Translations under genes and position numbers: made by a program
Notes under the pieces: model-generated
Databases searched by the model: none
Seen by the model: the letters and a program-made list of their open reading frames with translations, nothing else
Told to the model about the DNA's origin: nothing
Shown here: one piece after another, positions 40,504-53,532 of the stretch
How positions within the stretch are numbered: position 1 is the first letter of the stretch
How the letters are laid out: each line of letters starts with the position of its first letter
Assembly: GCA_033297205.1 (NCBI GenBank)
Contig: MU859112.1
Coordinates: 124,335 to 188,334, forward strand
Length of the DNA: 64,000 nt
Direction: 5' to 3'
DNA from: Pseudoneurospora amorphoporcata
Taxonomy: Eukaryota > Ascomycota > Sordariomycetes > Sordariales > Sordariaceae

Positions 40504-41991
<1,488 letters not shown>

Positions 41992-42138
41992 TTTGAGTGT
42001 GGTGAGGGGTATAAAAATGAAGTAACGGATGGGCCACCGGGTATCGATATGGTTATGCTTGGTGGGAGGGCAAGATGGATGAACAAGAGAACGAAGACGA
42101 GAGGGAGCACAGGCTCTCTGGAGGAGGGGGGGAAAAGG

Positions 42139-42145
42139 TTTTATA
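42139..42145 (-). promoter_or_regulatory. TATA box of am
   Basis: TATAAAA read on the minus strand about 150 bp upstream of the am start codon, in a context compatible with a TATA-driven, strongly expressed promoter. The transcription start was not located. Confidence 0.6.
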
Positions 42146-44930
42146 CAAAACAGAGCTGGGGCGACTGGGGGAAGGAAGCAGAGGTAACCTTGAAGGTTTG
42201 GGCAGGAGCCGGCGCGAAGGAGGGAGACCTCGACTGGGCGAGACGAGACGGGGCCACGACGGAGGATAGGACGAAGCAGTGAAGCATCCCGGCTTGTCCC
42301 CGATTCCCCCTCGATCCCCTCGTCCCTAGTGCCTTCCCCGTCCTCCGAACATGGGGCGGCCTGGAGGCGAGCATGAAACCATCACAAGTCCCTGTCTCGT
42401 CTCTAATCGCCTGTATGTTTTTCCAGGCGGCATTCAAATCCCGCGTTGCAGCCCGCGAAAAATCCCAGTCGCAGAATGCCATTGAGGAATGGGAGCGTGG
42501 AGCCCGCATGGGGGCACTCGGCATGGTGGGGTCAGACCGGGGTTAGCCCCTGTCAATTTGTCACTGTGTACTTGGCCACCACTGGTGCTGTCAAGACGGG
42601 ATGTGGTGCCGTCTGGGCTCAGCATTTACCAGATGCAATCGGAATGTCGCTTGGCAGAGCTGGCCTGAACCGGCGGTGCGGATTGCATAGGTAACGACAG
42701 GTCGTTGAAACCCATCCACCAACATTCTCTGTCCTGCACAGCATCGTCATGTCTTGCGAGCGACGAGACGCGCCTTTTTTCTACGAAAACCTTTCCACCC
42801 TCCTTCTCTTGCACGTTCATCTGCACCTGTGCATACAGTATTTCAGCAGGATCATTGACCAAGCATTTGGGTGGGTGGGTCGCGTAGGATTGGCTCTTCT
42901 GGACTTTGGGTGTAATGGCCTGTGACAGGCTGTGTAAACGTCATCCCTCTTATCAGAGCTCCGAGATCGGCTGTCTTTTTCTGAGCTATCGATAGAGCTA
43001 TTTTATCAACACCAATTAGCCTATAGGCCGCACTAAGAACATGGCCGGCGATTGGATGTTTCCCAACATGAACGTGATTCCAACGTGCAATACAATCGTT
43101 TGCCTGATACCTATCTATTCATCGCCAGCACATAGCCATTCCAGCAATTTTAGTCTACATTGTCCTGCCCGTGCGCGACATTTTGGCGCTTGAGGCGAGA
43201 ACTGAGAAATTGAAAAGTGATGCGCTGGGCTTCCCTGTCTTTGAAGCAAGACATGGCAGGCTGGGACTGCGCTTCCTGCGCAACCTTGGCGAGCTCCACG
43301 TCGGGCGCCACAGCCGCATAGATCGTCCGTTGTCTTATCAGAGAATGCTGAGTGGTCGTCTCGAAGGTTTGGTAGTGTAAAAAGCTTATGTGAGTGGTTT
43401 CCTTTTTGGCTCCATTCCGGTGTTCGCAGGGGTTGGATCCTTTCTGAGGAAAAGATCGGAACACCGATCAATGCCAAGTTGAGCGAAGCATCAAATCTCC
43501 CACACTTCGCCCACGCCGCTTCGGAGTCGCTACCGCCATTCGAGCACCGACCTCGCAGGTCGCGTGTCGCAGCAGGCTGCCAGTATCATGTACAATCTAC
43601 CCCTGGTATGTTTGTTAGTTTGGTACAAAAATACGCCATCTCCACTCTCCAAGGCCAATGGCAGCAGAAAAGTATTCGGGCTTCGAGCCGACGAGCGCTA
43701 TAGGAGACTGCCTTTAGGGCATAAGAGGCGTCTGGAATAGACGGAGAGATAGAAAAGAGGCTTACAGCGTTCTAAGCCTTAGTTTCGGTGTCGGTTACTT
43801 TAAACGAAAACTAGAAGGAGGCCAATAAGAGCTCCAATTCTCCCCTGTTCAACCCATGGCCGAAGAACCAAACTAACAAGCAAACCAGTCTTGTATTGTA
43901 ACGCTGCGGAAGCATGAGGGTTTCATTGGAGGATACGGGGTGAATGAGACACGATTTGTCCTTTCGCTCACGAATTGATACTTGTCATTGGCTTGTTTGA
44001 TCAGCCAGTTTGGGAGGCCTGGACGTTGCAGTCCGAAACCGCCCTGGAGAGCAAGGGCCCTTGTTTGCCATGCACCGTCGTCGAGATTGGTGTGAATGCA
44101 TTCCCAAGTATACATCCTTGTTGCCTACCCCCACCTTCCTTCCTGGGATGCAAGACCATCATTCAGGGTCCCTGCAAACTCCAGCGATATCGTTCACCCT
44201 TGCAGGAGCTTATCAGTGGGCGGAGGGGCGGCAGCAAATGGAAAGAACAAAGAAAAAAGAAAGATAGAGCGATTGTGGTGTATCTCCACCAACTATGACG
44301 GGTCGCGGTCCGCTTCGGCGAGAACTAGATAAATACTCTTCACCATCGACAACGCGCGTGGAAATGTCTGGGCAGACAAGCACACCGCAGTCCGACACTG
44401 AGTCAGTGAGCCAGCGACCACCCAAAAGCGACAAAATTCAAAAACTCGACATGCCGAAATCTCGACCATCGATGGGAGGTTGCCAACCTCGCCGAGCACC
44501 CTTTTCGGACCAGCTTCGGGTGTAGATCTGCCCTCCGGTGGCAGTTTCTCAGCTCGACTCTTTCTCTCGAATGGCCTCCCGCCGGCTGGCTTGTTTCGGC
44601 ATATACACACACGACCAACGGGTCCATCCCTAGCGCGGCACAAGCTTGCTCTTACGTGGCGCCGAAATGAAAGGGAATCCGACTCACGAAAAAGAGGCCA
44701 CCCGTGAAGTGGAAACAAGCTTCTTCACATCCTATTCTTCCCGATGGTCAGCGCCAACACCAGGGGCAATCCCGGCCGCTAGACGCCGTCGAACTTCGGG
44801 TCGCCAGTCAATCGGCCGGAATCCCTGGCGTCGGGCCCGTGCCCGAGTCCACATCACGGAAACTGCACCGTCCCACCAATATCAGGACAGCAATCCGTAT
44901 CTCGACAGTATCCACACGTGTGCCGGGGGC

Positions 44931-44940
44931 NNNNNNNNNN
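44931..44940. other. Assembly gap of ten N
   Basis: Ten N flanked by G-rich and C-rich runs (CCGGGGGC before, eight C after), so a GC-rich or hairpin sequence probably stopped the assembly. The true gap size is unknown, and reading frames across it are meaningless. Confidence 0.99.
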
Positions 44941-45921
44941 CCCCCCCGGGTCGAGTCCATCGGGCCCGCATGCGACGATTCGGGGCTAAGCGGCACCAAG
45001 AACCCATCTCCGAGCGGCCAACACGGCTCTCCGGCGCTGCTGCGAGCACTTGCAGCCCGTCTGCATCGCCAGTGAAGCTCAACCGCGTTCAATATCCGCT
45101 GCGACCTTATCTCACATTTTGGGCGCTATATACGGGCCGACAAGACCTTGGCATTTTGGACTTTACTGGTACCTGCCGGCTTGTCGTATCCCAGACGGAT
45201 ACCCATCTCCGCTCCCAGTTCGTACTTGCTCACCATTCGTCCGTTTTTGCGTGGTTTATCCCTCTGTCACTAGGTAATTGACTCGCCTCCAAACGGAAGG
45301 ATGTGGGCGTCGGCGATCTCGAACATCATCAAGATAATTGCCGAGGGGTGATTTGTACGAGACTCATTTGTGAATGACTACGGGTTGCCCAACTGCTTTT
45401 GAGCCTGCTGACGCGGCCAAGCGAACCTGGAAGCTGTCCGCTGGTCTTTTTCCCCATCACTGCCTGCTATTGTCACTGTTTATGTCAATGACGGCAAGAG
45501 CAGCACAGAAATTGCCTTCCAGCGCACTTTCCCGTCTCATCACAGATCGCTCTTTCAGTTGAGTCCAGTGGCCAGCTACCCGTTGCAACTTGGGGTTTGG
45601 AGATGTCCTTCTTCCATCGAGGAAGCAACAACAGGTCGAGCTTCTGGGGAGAGCGGGGTTCCGAGCGGAAGCAGATGTCACTTGCCGAAATATGAAGTTG
45701 ACGAGCTGAGCAGGATTCACTTTCCAGTTCGACCGGAGAACGAAAGATTATGTCACGTACTTGCGAAATATGTACAACTGAAAATTTGCGACGAATTGAA
45801 CACAGAATCGTTGCTTTCCTTCGTGTTTCAATCGCTTTTTGCTCCCCAAACCATCAACACCAAGACAACATGCTGACAATGACGAGACCAACAGAACAAC
45901 CGACGCCCCTCACCAACCTTT

Positions 45922-46957
45922 TCACGATACTTGCATTACGATCGGACCGGCCACGATGATATCATCCGTCAGCTTGCCTGTCAACGGGCCCGCGCTCGCC
46001 AGGTTCACATAAACAACGCCGTTCAAGCCCTGCGGCACCACGCACCCGCCCGTAGCAGCATCGAACGCCGTGAACGCCGTACCGCCGGGGATGCCGCCCG
46101 TGGTGAAGGCGCAAAACTTCGCGCTAGCGGTCGCCGACGCATCGGTGCTCTGCAACTTGACCTCCGACCCGGCAGCCGCGACCGTCTTCCCGTCCCCGCC
46201 CATCGTCAACGTCGGAAACGCCGTCAAGATCAGATTGCTTCCCTCGGGACAGTTCGCGATGAAGGGTGCCGCAAGGCTGAACACTTGTTTGGGAGACAAG
46301 GGCGTGTCGAAGGCCTGCGGGACTGCCACCACGCCGCTCGCCGCTCTGATGAAGGTCTGGTGGCGCGCCTCGACCGTCAGGATCGACGCTGCGGTGGTCA
46401 GGATGCCCGGGTCGGCCACGAGCTGCGCCGCGCCCAGGTAGGCCGACACGCCGACGTTTTCGAGCACAGCGGCCGTGGCGACCATGGCGGCGGCGGAGTC
46501 GACGGCCGCGAAGTTGTAGGTGCATGCCTGCACGGGCTTGGTGCCGGCAGCGGCGATGGCGCCCTGGAGCAGGATTACGTGCGCCTCTTCCGTGCTGCCG
46601 ATTCCTTGCAGGTCCTTGATCTGAGATTCGGAGAGCCCGAGGGCGGTGAAGTCGGCAGCGGGGAACTTGGCGAAACCTTCGCGGTAGAAGGCCTCTTCGA
46701 GAAGCTCGAGAGTGAGGGCACTAAAAGGAAGATGGGTTAGCCGTTGTTGGGCTGGTGCAAGCAGAGAAGAGGGGGACATACAATTGCAGGATATCAACAT
46801 CCGTCAGACCCAGGGCGGCGGCCTGGGCGTTTTGTCGCCTCATGAGGCCGTGGATCGCGAGTTGGTTCTCCGTCAACTTGGGGAGGGCGGGCAAGGCCGA
46901 GGTCAGGGCAGCTAGGCCTGCCGTGATGAGGCCGAGGGTCTTGGTGATTGAAGGCAT
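45922..46957 (-). CDS. Secreted ferritin-like domain protein (Rds1/desiccation-related type)
   Basis: Exons 46957-46782 and 46720-45922 join in phase (TT|T) across a 61-nt intron (GTATGT...TTTTAG, branch GCTAACC), giving 324 residues. An N-terminal signal peptide is clear (MPSITKTLGLITAGLAALTS). The following about 160 residues form four helices of a ferritin-like fold. Candidate metal ligands lie in LTLELLEEAFYREGF, STEEAHVILLQGAI and ILTVEARHQTFIRA (ExxH). The C-terminal half is a Cys-containing, Gly/Ala/Thr-rich beta-like region (CPEGSN, KFCAFTTGG, GGCVVPQG). Relatives in fungi include stress- or starvation-induced secreted proteins; the enzymatic role is unknown and metal binding is inferred. 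Confidence 0.85.
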
Positions 46958-49176
46958 GTTGGCTAGTTCGTCGACTGCTTTGTGGAGATTTGGCTTAGAA
47001 GTGGATAGGTAACTCGTTCCTCCTGGTGGCGTGTATGCTTGTGTGCGTGTGTGGACTGTTCTTGTCCCAGTATTACAAGATGATTAGGCTAAACCGCAGT
47101 GAAGGGCTGTTGGTCGCTGGTCTTCGTCGAGTGCTGTCTGAAATGATCGTGATTTAGTGTTGATGAGCTGATAAACTCAGCTCGAAGAGACAGATAGGAA
47201 CTCGAAAAGGAGAGTGAAAAGCAATAAGCAGACCAGTGCTTAGTTAAAAGAATGAAACAGAAGAGTTAACGGCAACACAAACAAAATACCAGGTTGTCGT
47301 GAACGTGAAATGAAGGGTGGTGGTGAAAGAAATAAGAAGAGGAGTAAAAGGAAGAAACAACTGGTCTCAAGAGGCCGGCCGGTCAGGTATGGATATATCC
47401 AAAAGAGAAACAAGGTTCACAAGTCGTGGATGTGACGCCAGGGAACGGTGCTGGCGAGTGCCAAGGGGCCGGATCACGGAACACGGGGTCGTAGACCCTA
47501 CATCACCCTATACATTTTACTTTTGGAAACAATGACAAGGAGAATAGCTTCACTCGGCGGCGAACGGCTGTTGAGTGTTCCGGGGATCTGGGGTGGTCAT
47601 GAATGACATGCGGGAGATGGGAGGCGGTTGTTCCCAAAACACTTCCACGGGGAGACATGACAAGGGCAGGGGTCCCATGATTGCTTTGGTATAGGACAGG
47701 AGTTCGGAGTCGGATGCAAGAAAGGTACGTACTACCTGTTATATAGAGATAGATAGAATTATAGATTGAATCTCTGATCAAGGCGGCATTGCAAATCTTG
47801 CATGCTAGAATCTCGTCTCTTGTGAGATCCGAACGGTACCGAGAAGATGGAGACTTCCGGATACCTTCGATACCATCTCTACTCATCACATGGAAGCCAA
47901 TGCCAGTTCAACCAGTTAAGATGAAAGATACATCCATCTGGTCATGACCAAGTGACTCAAGAGCCAAGCGACCAATACTTTTTCCAAGGCCCACGTTCAA
48001 GTGTTAACCGAATAAAAGGTGTTGAAAGGTGGTGAAGTAACCAAGCATACTTGGTGTTTCGTTTCTTCCTCTTCAACTTCTCGACCTCTCTTGGCTGAGT
48101 CCTACCTCTACTCTGAACTAAAGCAAAAGTTCCAGAGAATATGTTTGTGAAGAGACAGTAAGAAGCAGGCTACCCTGGTACGATTGCTACATAGTAGAAG
48201 TCATGATGAACCTGGATCTGGAAACTAAGGTCACCGAACCAATAACAACCACCATAGAGAAAATTAAGGTTAATGTTGCGCTCGGATATCTCCATGCAAG
48301 TAGTTTTCTCTCCGTTGCACAGTGACCGTCGTCGAGATAAGACATGGGCGAGTGCTCGGAGGGTTACACCACGGGGGAAATCTGTGACACTGGGGGTAGT
48401 TGAGGGGGTTCTTCGCTTCCAAGTCTCAAACACGTTTCAAGAGTCTCACGGGTGCACGGATTTATTCTAAACCCGGTACCCTTACCAAGCCTTTCCAAGC
48501 TTATTTTTGACGCTGACTCTCTAGTCTACCTCATAACAGCGATGGCTATTGGTTGCTTCATGGGCATGTTCTACATGGATGCCGAGTTGAAGGAATGTGT
48601 TCCGCGATGTTTATACACAACCTCTTTACCCACTCTTGGCATGGATGAAGCTTCCTCAAACAACACATGCTGTGATGCTCATCACCACTTTCGACTTGCA
48701 GTAAGTTTTGATTCAGCTAAATAGACGCGCCACATGCTTGCTTTTCCCCGGCCTTCTCGTCACTCCGTTGAATAATCCTCATTCCTGTTTATCTGTTCGT
48801 CTGCTACTGTCTGGGTCCTCATCATAACGTGTTCATCCCCCATCACCAAAACCATTATAGTTAGCCAAATTAATGATTGATACACCCACACGGCCCCTTT
48901 CTGTCACATAGCTGCCATCCGCCAAGTTATCCATGTTGGTCTTATATAACACCTTCGCGAATAAGCCAACAAACCATAAGAGATGCATACCATATCATCA
49001 AAAGAGACACACACACCCGCAAAACAATCTTGGAGACGTTTACGTCCTAACACATCACACATCATCCGTTCCTCCTACTTGTTTAACAATATTTCCACAC
49101 GATGACAAACAACCAGCCAAGTCATCTTGACAATTATTTAACCGCCGCGCATCTTCTTTCCAAAGCACCAAAATAT
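46958..49176. other. Intergenic region between the ferritin-like gene and gul-1
   Basis: 2.2 kb containing the promoter of the ferritin-like gene (its first about 400 bp are purine-rich) and the gul-1 3' region. No gene or repeat is recognised. Confidence 0.6.
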
Positions 49177-52100
49177 TTAGAGGGCATAGGGGTTGAGCGA
49201 GCGGATAGTGAGGCACCTGAGAGTTTGGTTAGCTGTGAATGATTTAAAGGGAGAAGGGATATAGAACTTACGGTGGGCTCTTGCTGAGATCAGTCTTGAG
49301 AATGACGGGCATACGGGTCATCTCCGTCACATCCTGAATGTACTCGCCACCCTCATCGCGGAGCTTGAAGAGCTTCAAGTACTTCTCCTTATTGGTCAAG
49401 CGAGCCTCCGGCGCTTCACCGACGGGCACCTTCGAGTCAGACCGGGTACGGTGGAGGGCACCGACAGCCTCAGCCGCAGACTGAGTAGGCGAGCCAGGCA
49501 CGCTCTGAGTCGGGCGCTCCGCAAGAGATGCGCCGGCCATGGCCTCGGTGATATCAGAGGCGTTGTCCTCGATGTCATCATCATCCTCGAACAGGGCGTC
49601 AACATCATCTTGGGAGACGGTACCAGTCTCAATCTGTTTGCGTGCAGCCTCCTCGCGCTCCTTCTTGGCGCGTTCGGCCTCCTCAGCCTGACGAGCCGCA
49701 GCGAGAGCATTAGAGATGCGCTGAGAAGCAGCGGCCTTGGGACGCTCATCTTCGGGGACATAGGCAGAGCTGGGAACACCCTTCTCCCAGTAAAGTTCAA
49801 GAACTCTCTTCTCCTTTCTGAACTCGGCCTTCTTCAGAGGAAGCTGATCGCAATGGACGCGCTTCTCAAAGCCCCATTCAGGAATGAGAACGTCGAAGGC
49901 AGACTCGTACACGCAGATGACGATACCCTCGCTAATAAGGTCGCCATTGACCTCCTGGCGCTTCTTATCCATAGTACGGCAGGACTCAATGTGAACGCTC
50001 TGTTCCTGAGCATTTTGAGCTGAGTCTTTCTTGGTGTTGCAAGCCTCGACGGTTTTGACAAGGTTCTCCAAATCCTCGGTATATTCAATCTTTCCATCGG
50101 AAAGGACAGCCTCAAGTTGACGATGGACAATGATGTCGGCGTAGCGCCTGGTTGGGTAAGTGAAATGAGTGTAGAGGGGCAAGTTTAAGGCATAGTGAGG
50201 CCAAAGGAGACTGGCAGTCTTGCCAGCAATGAAGTACTTGGCGCGCTGCATGGACTTGACGAGGAGGGTCTCCATACCCTTCCTGATGTCGGAGTCGTCA
50301 ATCTTGAACAGGCTGTTCTGCAGGGTACCGCTGCTAGTAGCGTCAATGTCATAGCCCAGAGCAGTCATACGGTCAACGATAGTTTGCAGACGGCGGGAGT
50401 TGGGAGCAGACTGTCTGCGCAGAAGAGCTTTCTCGGGAAGACCCTGCGCTAAGCGCTGGGCAACATAAGTGTTGGCCTTGTGCATAAGTTCCTCAACGAG
50501 TTCGGTGGCCTGGCTAGACTCGAAAATGTTGTGCTTAGGCGGGATGTTTTCATCGTCAAGCTGCTGAAGGAGACGCAGAGGCGCAATGGGCTCGCCACCG
50601 GCGCCCAAGCGAGCCTCGCGGAACTTCTGAGCGACAGCGTTGAGAATCTGGATATCCAGAGCCTTCACAGTTTGATGGCAGAATCCACTGCTACCGGAAA
50701 TGGCTTCATCCATCTGGTTAAGCGACACCTTTCCACCGCTCTTGACGATACCCTTTCCAATCCAGGTGTCGCCTTCAGCCACAGCGCCAGTCTGGGGGTT
50801 GACGTGGAACACAACGCTGAAGGTCAAACGATCCTGTTCGGGAGTGAGGGTGCAAAGCTCGCTCGACAGTTTGGGGGGAAGGAGGGCACAGAAGCGGTTA
50901 ACGAGATGGACCGCAGTGCCGCGCTTCTTGGCTTCACGGTCAACGAGTGAGCCGGGCTTAACAAAGTGGGCGACATCGGGAATGTGAATACCGATCTCAA
51001 TCTTCCCGTCAGGCAACTGCTTGAAATGAACACCGTTGCCAAGCTCGACAGAGCCATCCAACTCAATAGTGAACACATTCTCGCCACGGAAGTCACGGCG
51101 AGTGGCAAGAGCAGCTTGGTCCTCGCTTTCAAGTGACCAGTCTTGCTGGCTGACGTTGCGCAAAACGGCCTCGGCAAACTCGTCGGACGCGAAGTTGTTG
51201 TCACGAAGGAGGGCATCGGTCTCAACCTTAAGATCACCCATCTTGCCCAGCTGCTCAACGAGGGTACCAAAGGGATGCAGAGAAGTGATGGGCCAGCGCT
51301 TGATGCAAGCCACGAAAATCTGGTCCGCATAGTCCTGATGCTTCTCCACGAAGTCCTTGGGCGCTTGCTCGGTAGGGATGGCAATCAGAGGAACACGCTT
51401 GTCCGTAGGCTTGAACCAAACGATCTTGGGCTTCTCGTGGGAGCGCGAGTCTTGTTGGCGACCGTTGCCACCGTCTCTCGCAGCGCGTTCAGCTTCCTGC
51501 TTCTCCTTGGTAGCCTGGCTGCTCGGGCGAAGCAGACCCAAGGTACCAGAAAACATCTGGCCTGGAACACGCTCGATGACGGCGACGATGTGACCAGCGA
51601 AGAGCGGTTGCTGCTCATCATTGATCTCCTCTTCCTCGACCAAAAGAAGACTCTGACCTTCGACCTCGACGTCGTCGTTCTTCTTCTGGGTAGGACGCTG
51701 TCTGAGACTGCCACGGCGGCGGAGTCCTCCCTCAGCGTTGCCGTTGTCGTCACCAGTATTTTGGCCTCCACTAATGGAGCCGGAACGAGTGTCGGTAATA
51801 TCCTTGCGCTTCTTCTTTTCTTCCTTCTCACGCTTTTGCGCCCACACTTCACCAACATCCAACAGCTCGACCGCAACGAGATCACCTTCGAGAGCACGGT
51901 TGCGATCCTTGCTGCCGCAAATGAAAATGTCGGCGGGAAGCAAGCCATCTTGGGTCGAGACATAGGCATCGCTTCTGTTCTTCTTGTTCACGCGAAGAAT
52001 ACCAGAAACGAGCTGGCCGTTACCCAAGAGGGCAGGAAGAGTGGCCTGGGGAAGGTAAGGAGTGAAAAGCGTCTTGCGCTGTTGTTGCTGGCTTTGCTGA

Positions 52101-53532
52101 CCAGGAGCAGCCATTTGAGGGGCGTGCTGGCTGGCGGCAAGACCAGTAAGTGGCTGGCCATTCATCTGAGCGAGCTGAAGAGCTTGAAGCTGGTTGAGCT
52201 GCATCGGGTTGAGTTGCTGGCCAGGGAAAACCTGAGGCATCATCATCTGGCCAGGGAATTGGACCAGCTGAGGTTGTCCAGGGTACTGGAAGGATCCAAT
52301 CGAGGAGATGGACTGGCTCACTGAGCCACGGCTGCGATGGCCGGGCTGGAAGCCCTGGTTCTGAGGAAGGGCAGCGGTCTGGTCCTGAGCCTGGTTCTGG
52401 TTCTGGTTCCTCCAGTTGCCGTCGAAGTTGCGGGAACCAGTGCGGGCATGGCCACCACCAGGACCGCGGCGAGAGAAGTCGCTGCCTTGGCCCATAGAGT
52501 CGGTAGAGAAATGCCCTCCGCGACCACCACGGCCATTGGCGCCAACAGCCATGCTCTGGCTCCTACCATGGCCGCCACGGCCACCACGGAAGGACGATCC
52601 CTGAGCTATCTGGCCCTCAGCCGGAGCAGGAGTAGCGCTCGGGGTGGTCTTGGCATCATCCTCAGACTTCTCGGAGGAGCCAGAGGCAGGAGCAGCAGGG
52701 AACTGAAAGGTAGAGGTCGTGCGCTTCTGTTGGGCGATCTCGGCAGCCTTCTTGGCATCGGCCAAGGCCAAGGAATGTCTTCTCTGGTGGCCACCGCCGG
52801 ATCCGCCACGACCGCCACGACCGCCGGTGCTGTTCTCTCGAGCGTGGCCCTGGGTAGGATCCTGGAAGTTGCCGAACGTCGAACCAGAGGCGCCGGCAGA
52901 GGGAGCAGGCGGCGGCCCCCCCATGCCCATGTTTGGAATGGCCGACTGATTACGGCGATGTGAGAGTGGTTGTGTAGGAGGAGCCAGGGACGGCTGCTGC
53001 TGGAGCTGAACCGGGAACTGGAAGCCCGCCTGGGGCGCCAAACCAGCAATGGGCTGGAAGTTGGGAAATCCGCCAGGGCCCAGGGGCTGGGTGGCCGGAA
53101 GCATACCGAGGTTGGCATATTGAGCTGTAATCTGCTGTTGCTGCTGCTGGAGGAGTTCGATCTGCTGCTGGATGGCAAGCTGTTCCACTGCACGGAGAAG
53201 AATATCCAGTTAGTACGATACGGCATTGAGGGGTGGTGAGGGGTTACAGAAGGATAGAAGGTAGGAACGCGAAGGAGTCAGGGGTATTGTCATTGGCGCT
53301 TGAAGCTTTTCGCCACGTCCAAGAAGGGTTCAGTGCAAGAGCGGTAGAGGGGGCCCGCAATAGTACACGATGACAATGGCGATGACAATAGCAAAACTTA
53401 AAACATACTGTTCGTGTTCGTGAACATACTCATCAACGGGGTCAGCTCCGAGGGGCTTCTTCGATGGGCGATATGGAGCCGTCGGCCGGCGGGGCCAGGG
53501 ACGCCTCCTTGAGGCTGCTGTTGCTGGTCCAT
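49177..53532 (-). CDS. gul-1: GUL-1, Ssd1-type RNA-binding translational regulator
   Basis: Exons 53532-53430, 53187-49272 and 49216-49177 join in phase to 1352 residues. Ssd1/GUL-1 is an RNase II-like protein that binds cell-wall mRNAs and is controlled by the NDR kinase Cbk1/COT-1; gul-1 mutations suppress cot-1. The N-terminus is Gln-rich and disordered with RGG stretches. It holds six HxRxxS NDR-kinase consensus sites (23-28, 111-116, 149-154, 168-173, 241-246, 281-286). Cold-shock-type domains and the RNB barrel follow (FTIELDGSVELGNGVHFKQL, IGIHIPDVAHFVKPGSLVDR, THFTYPTRRYADIIVHRQLE). The tiny last exon encodes CLTIRSLNPYAL. The main frame alone appears to start at a GTG and to end at the TAA inside the last donor site (CCACC|GTAAGT). 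Confidence 0.95.

Larger units (their letters stand above)
41992..45921. other. Upstream region of am, 3.9 kb without a gene, with assembly gap
   Basis: No coding gene recognised. In N. crassa, am is controlled by elements more than 1 kb upstream, one bound by a CCAAT-binding complex. CCAAT in either orientation occurs here at about 43052, 43651, 43824 and 43923, but I cannot say which is used. Ten unknown bases interrupt the sequence at 44931-44940. The far end holds the 3' flank of the ferritin-like gene. Confidence 0.55.

Noticed and set aside
44646..45281. 211-codon frame across the N gap
   Set aside because: The frame depends on ten unknown bases and shows no family motif.
51143..52324. 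393-codon frame on the plus strand
   Set aside because: Antisense to gul-1 exon 2. Stop-free because of codon bias and low complexity of gul-1; no independent coding signal.
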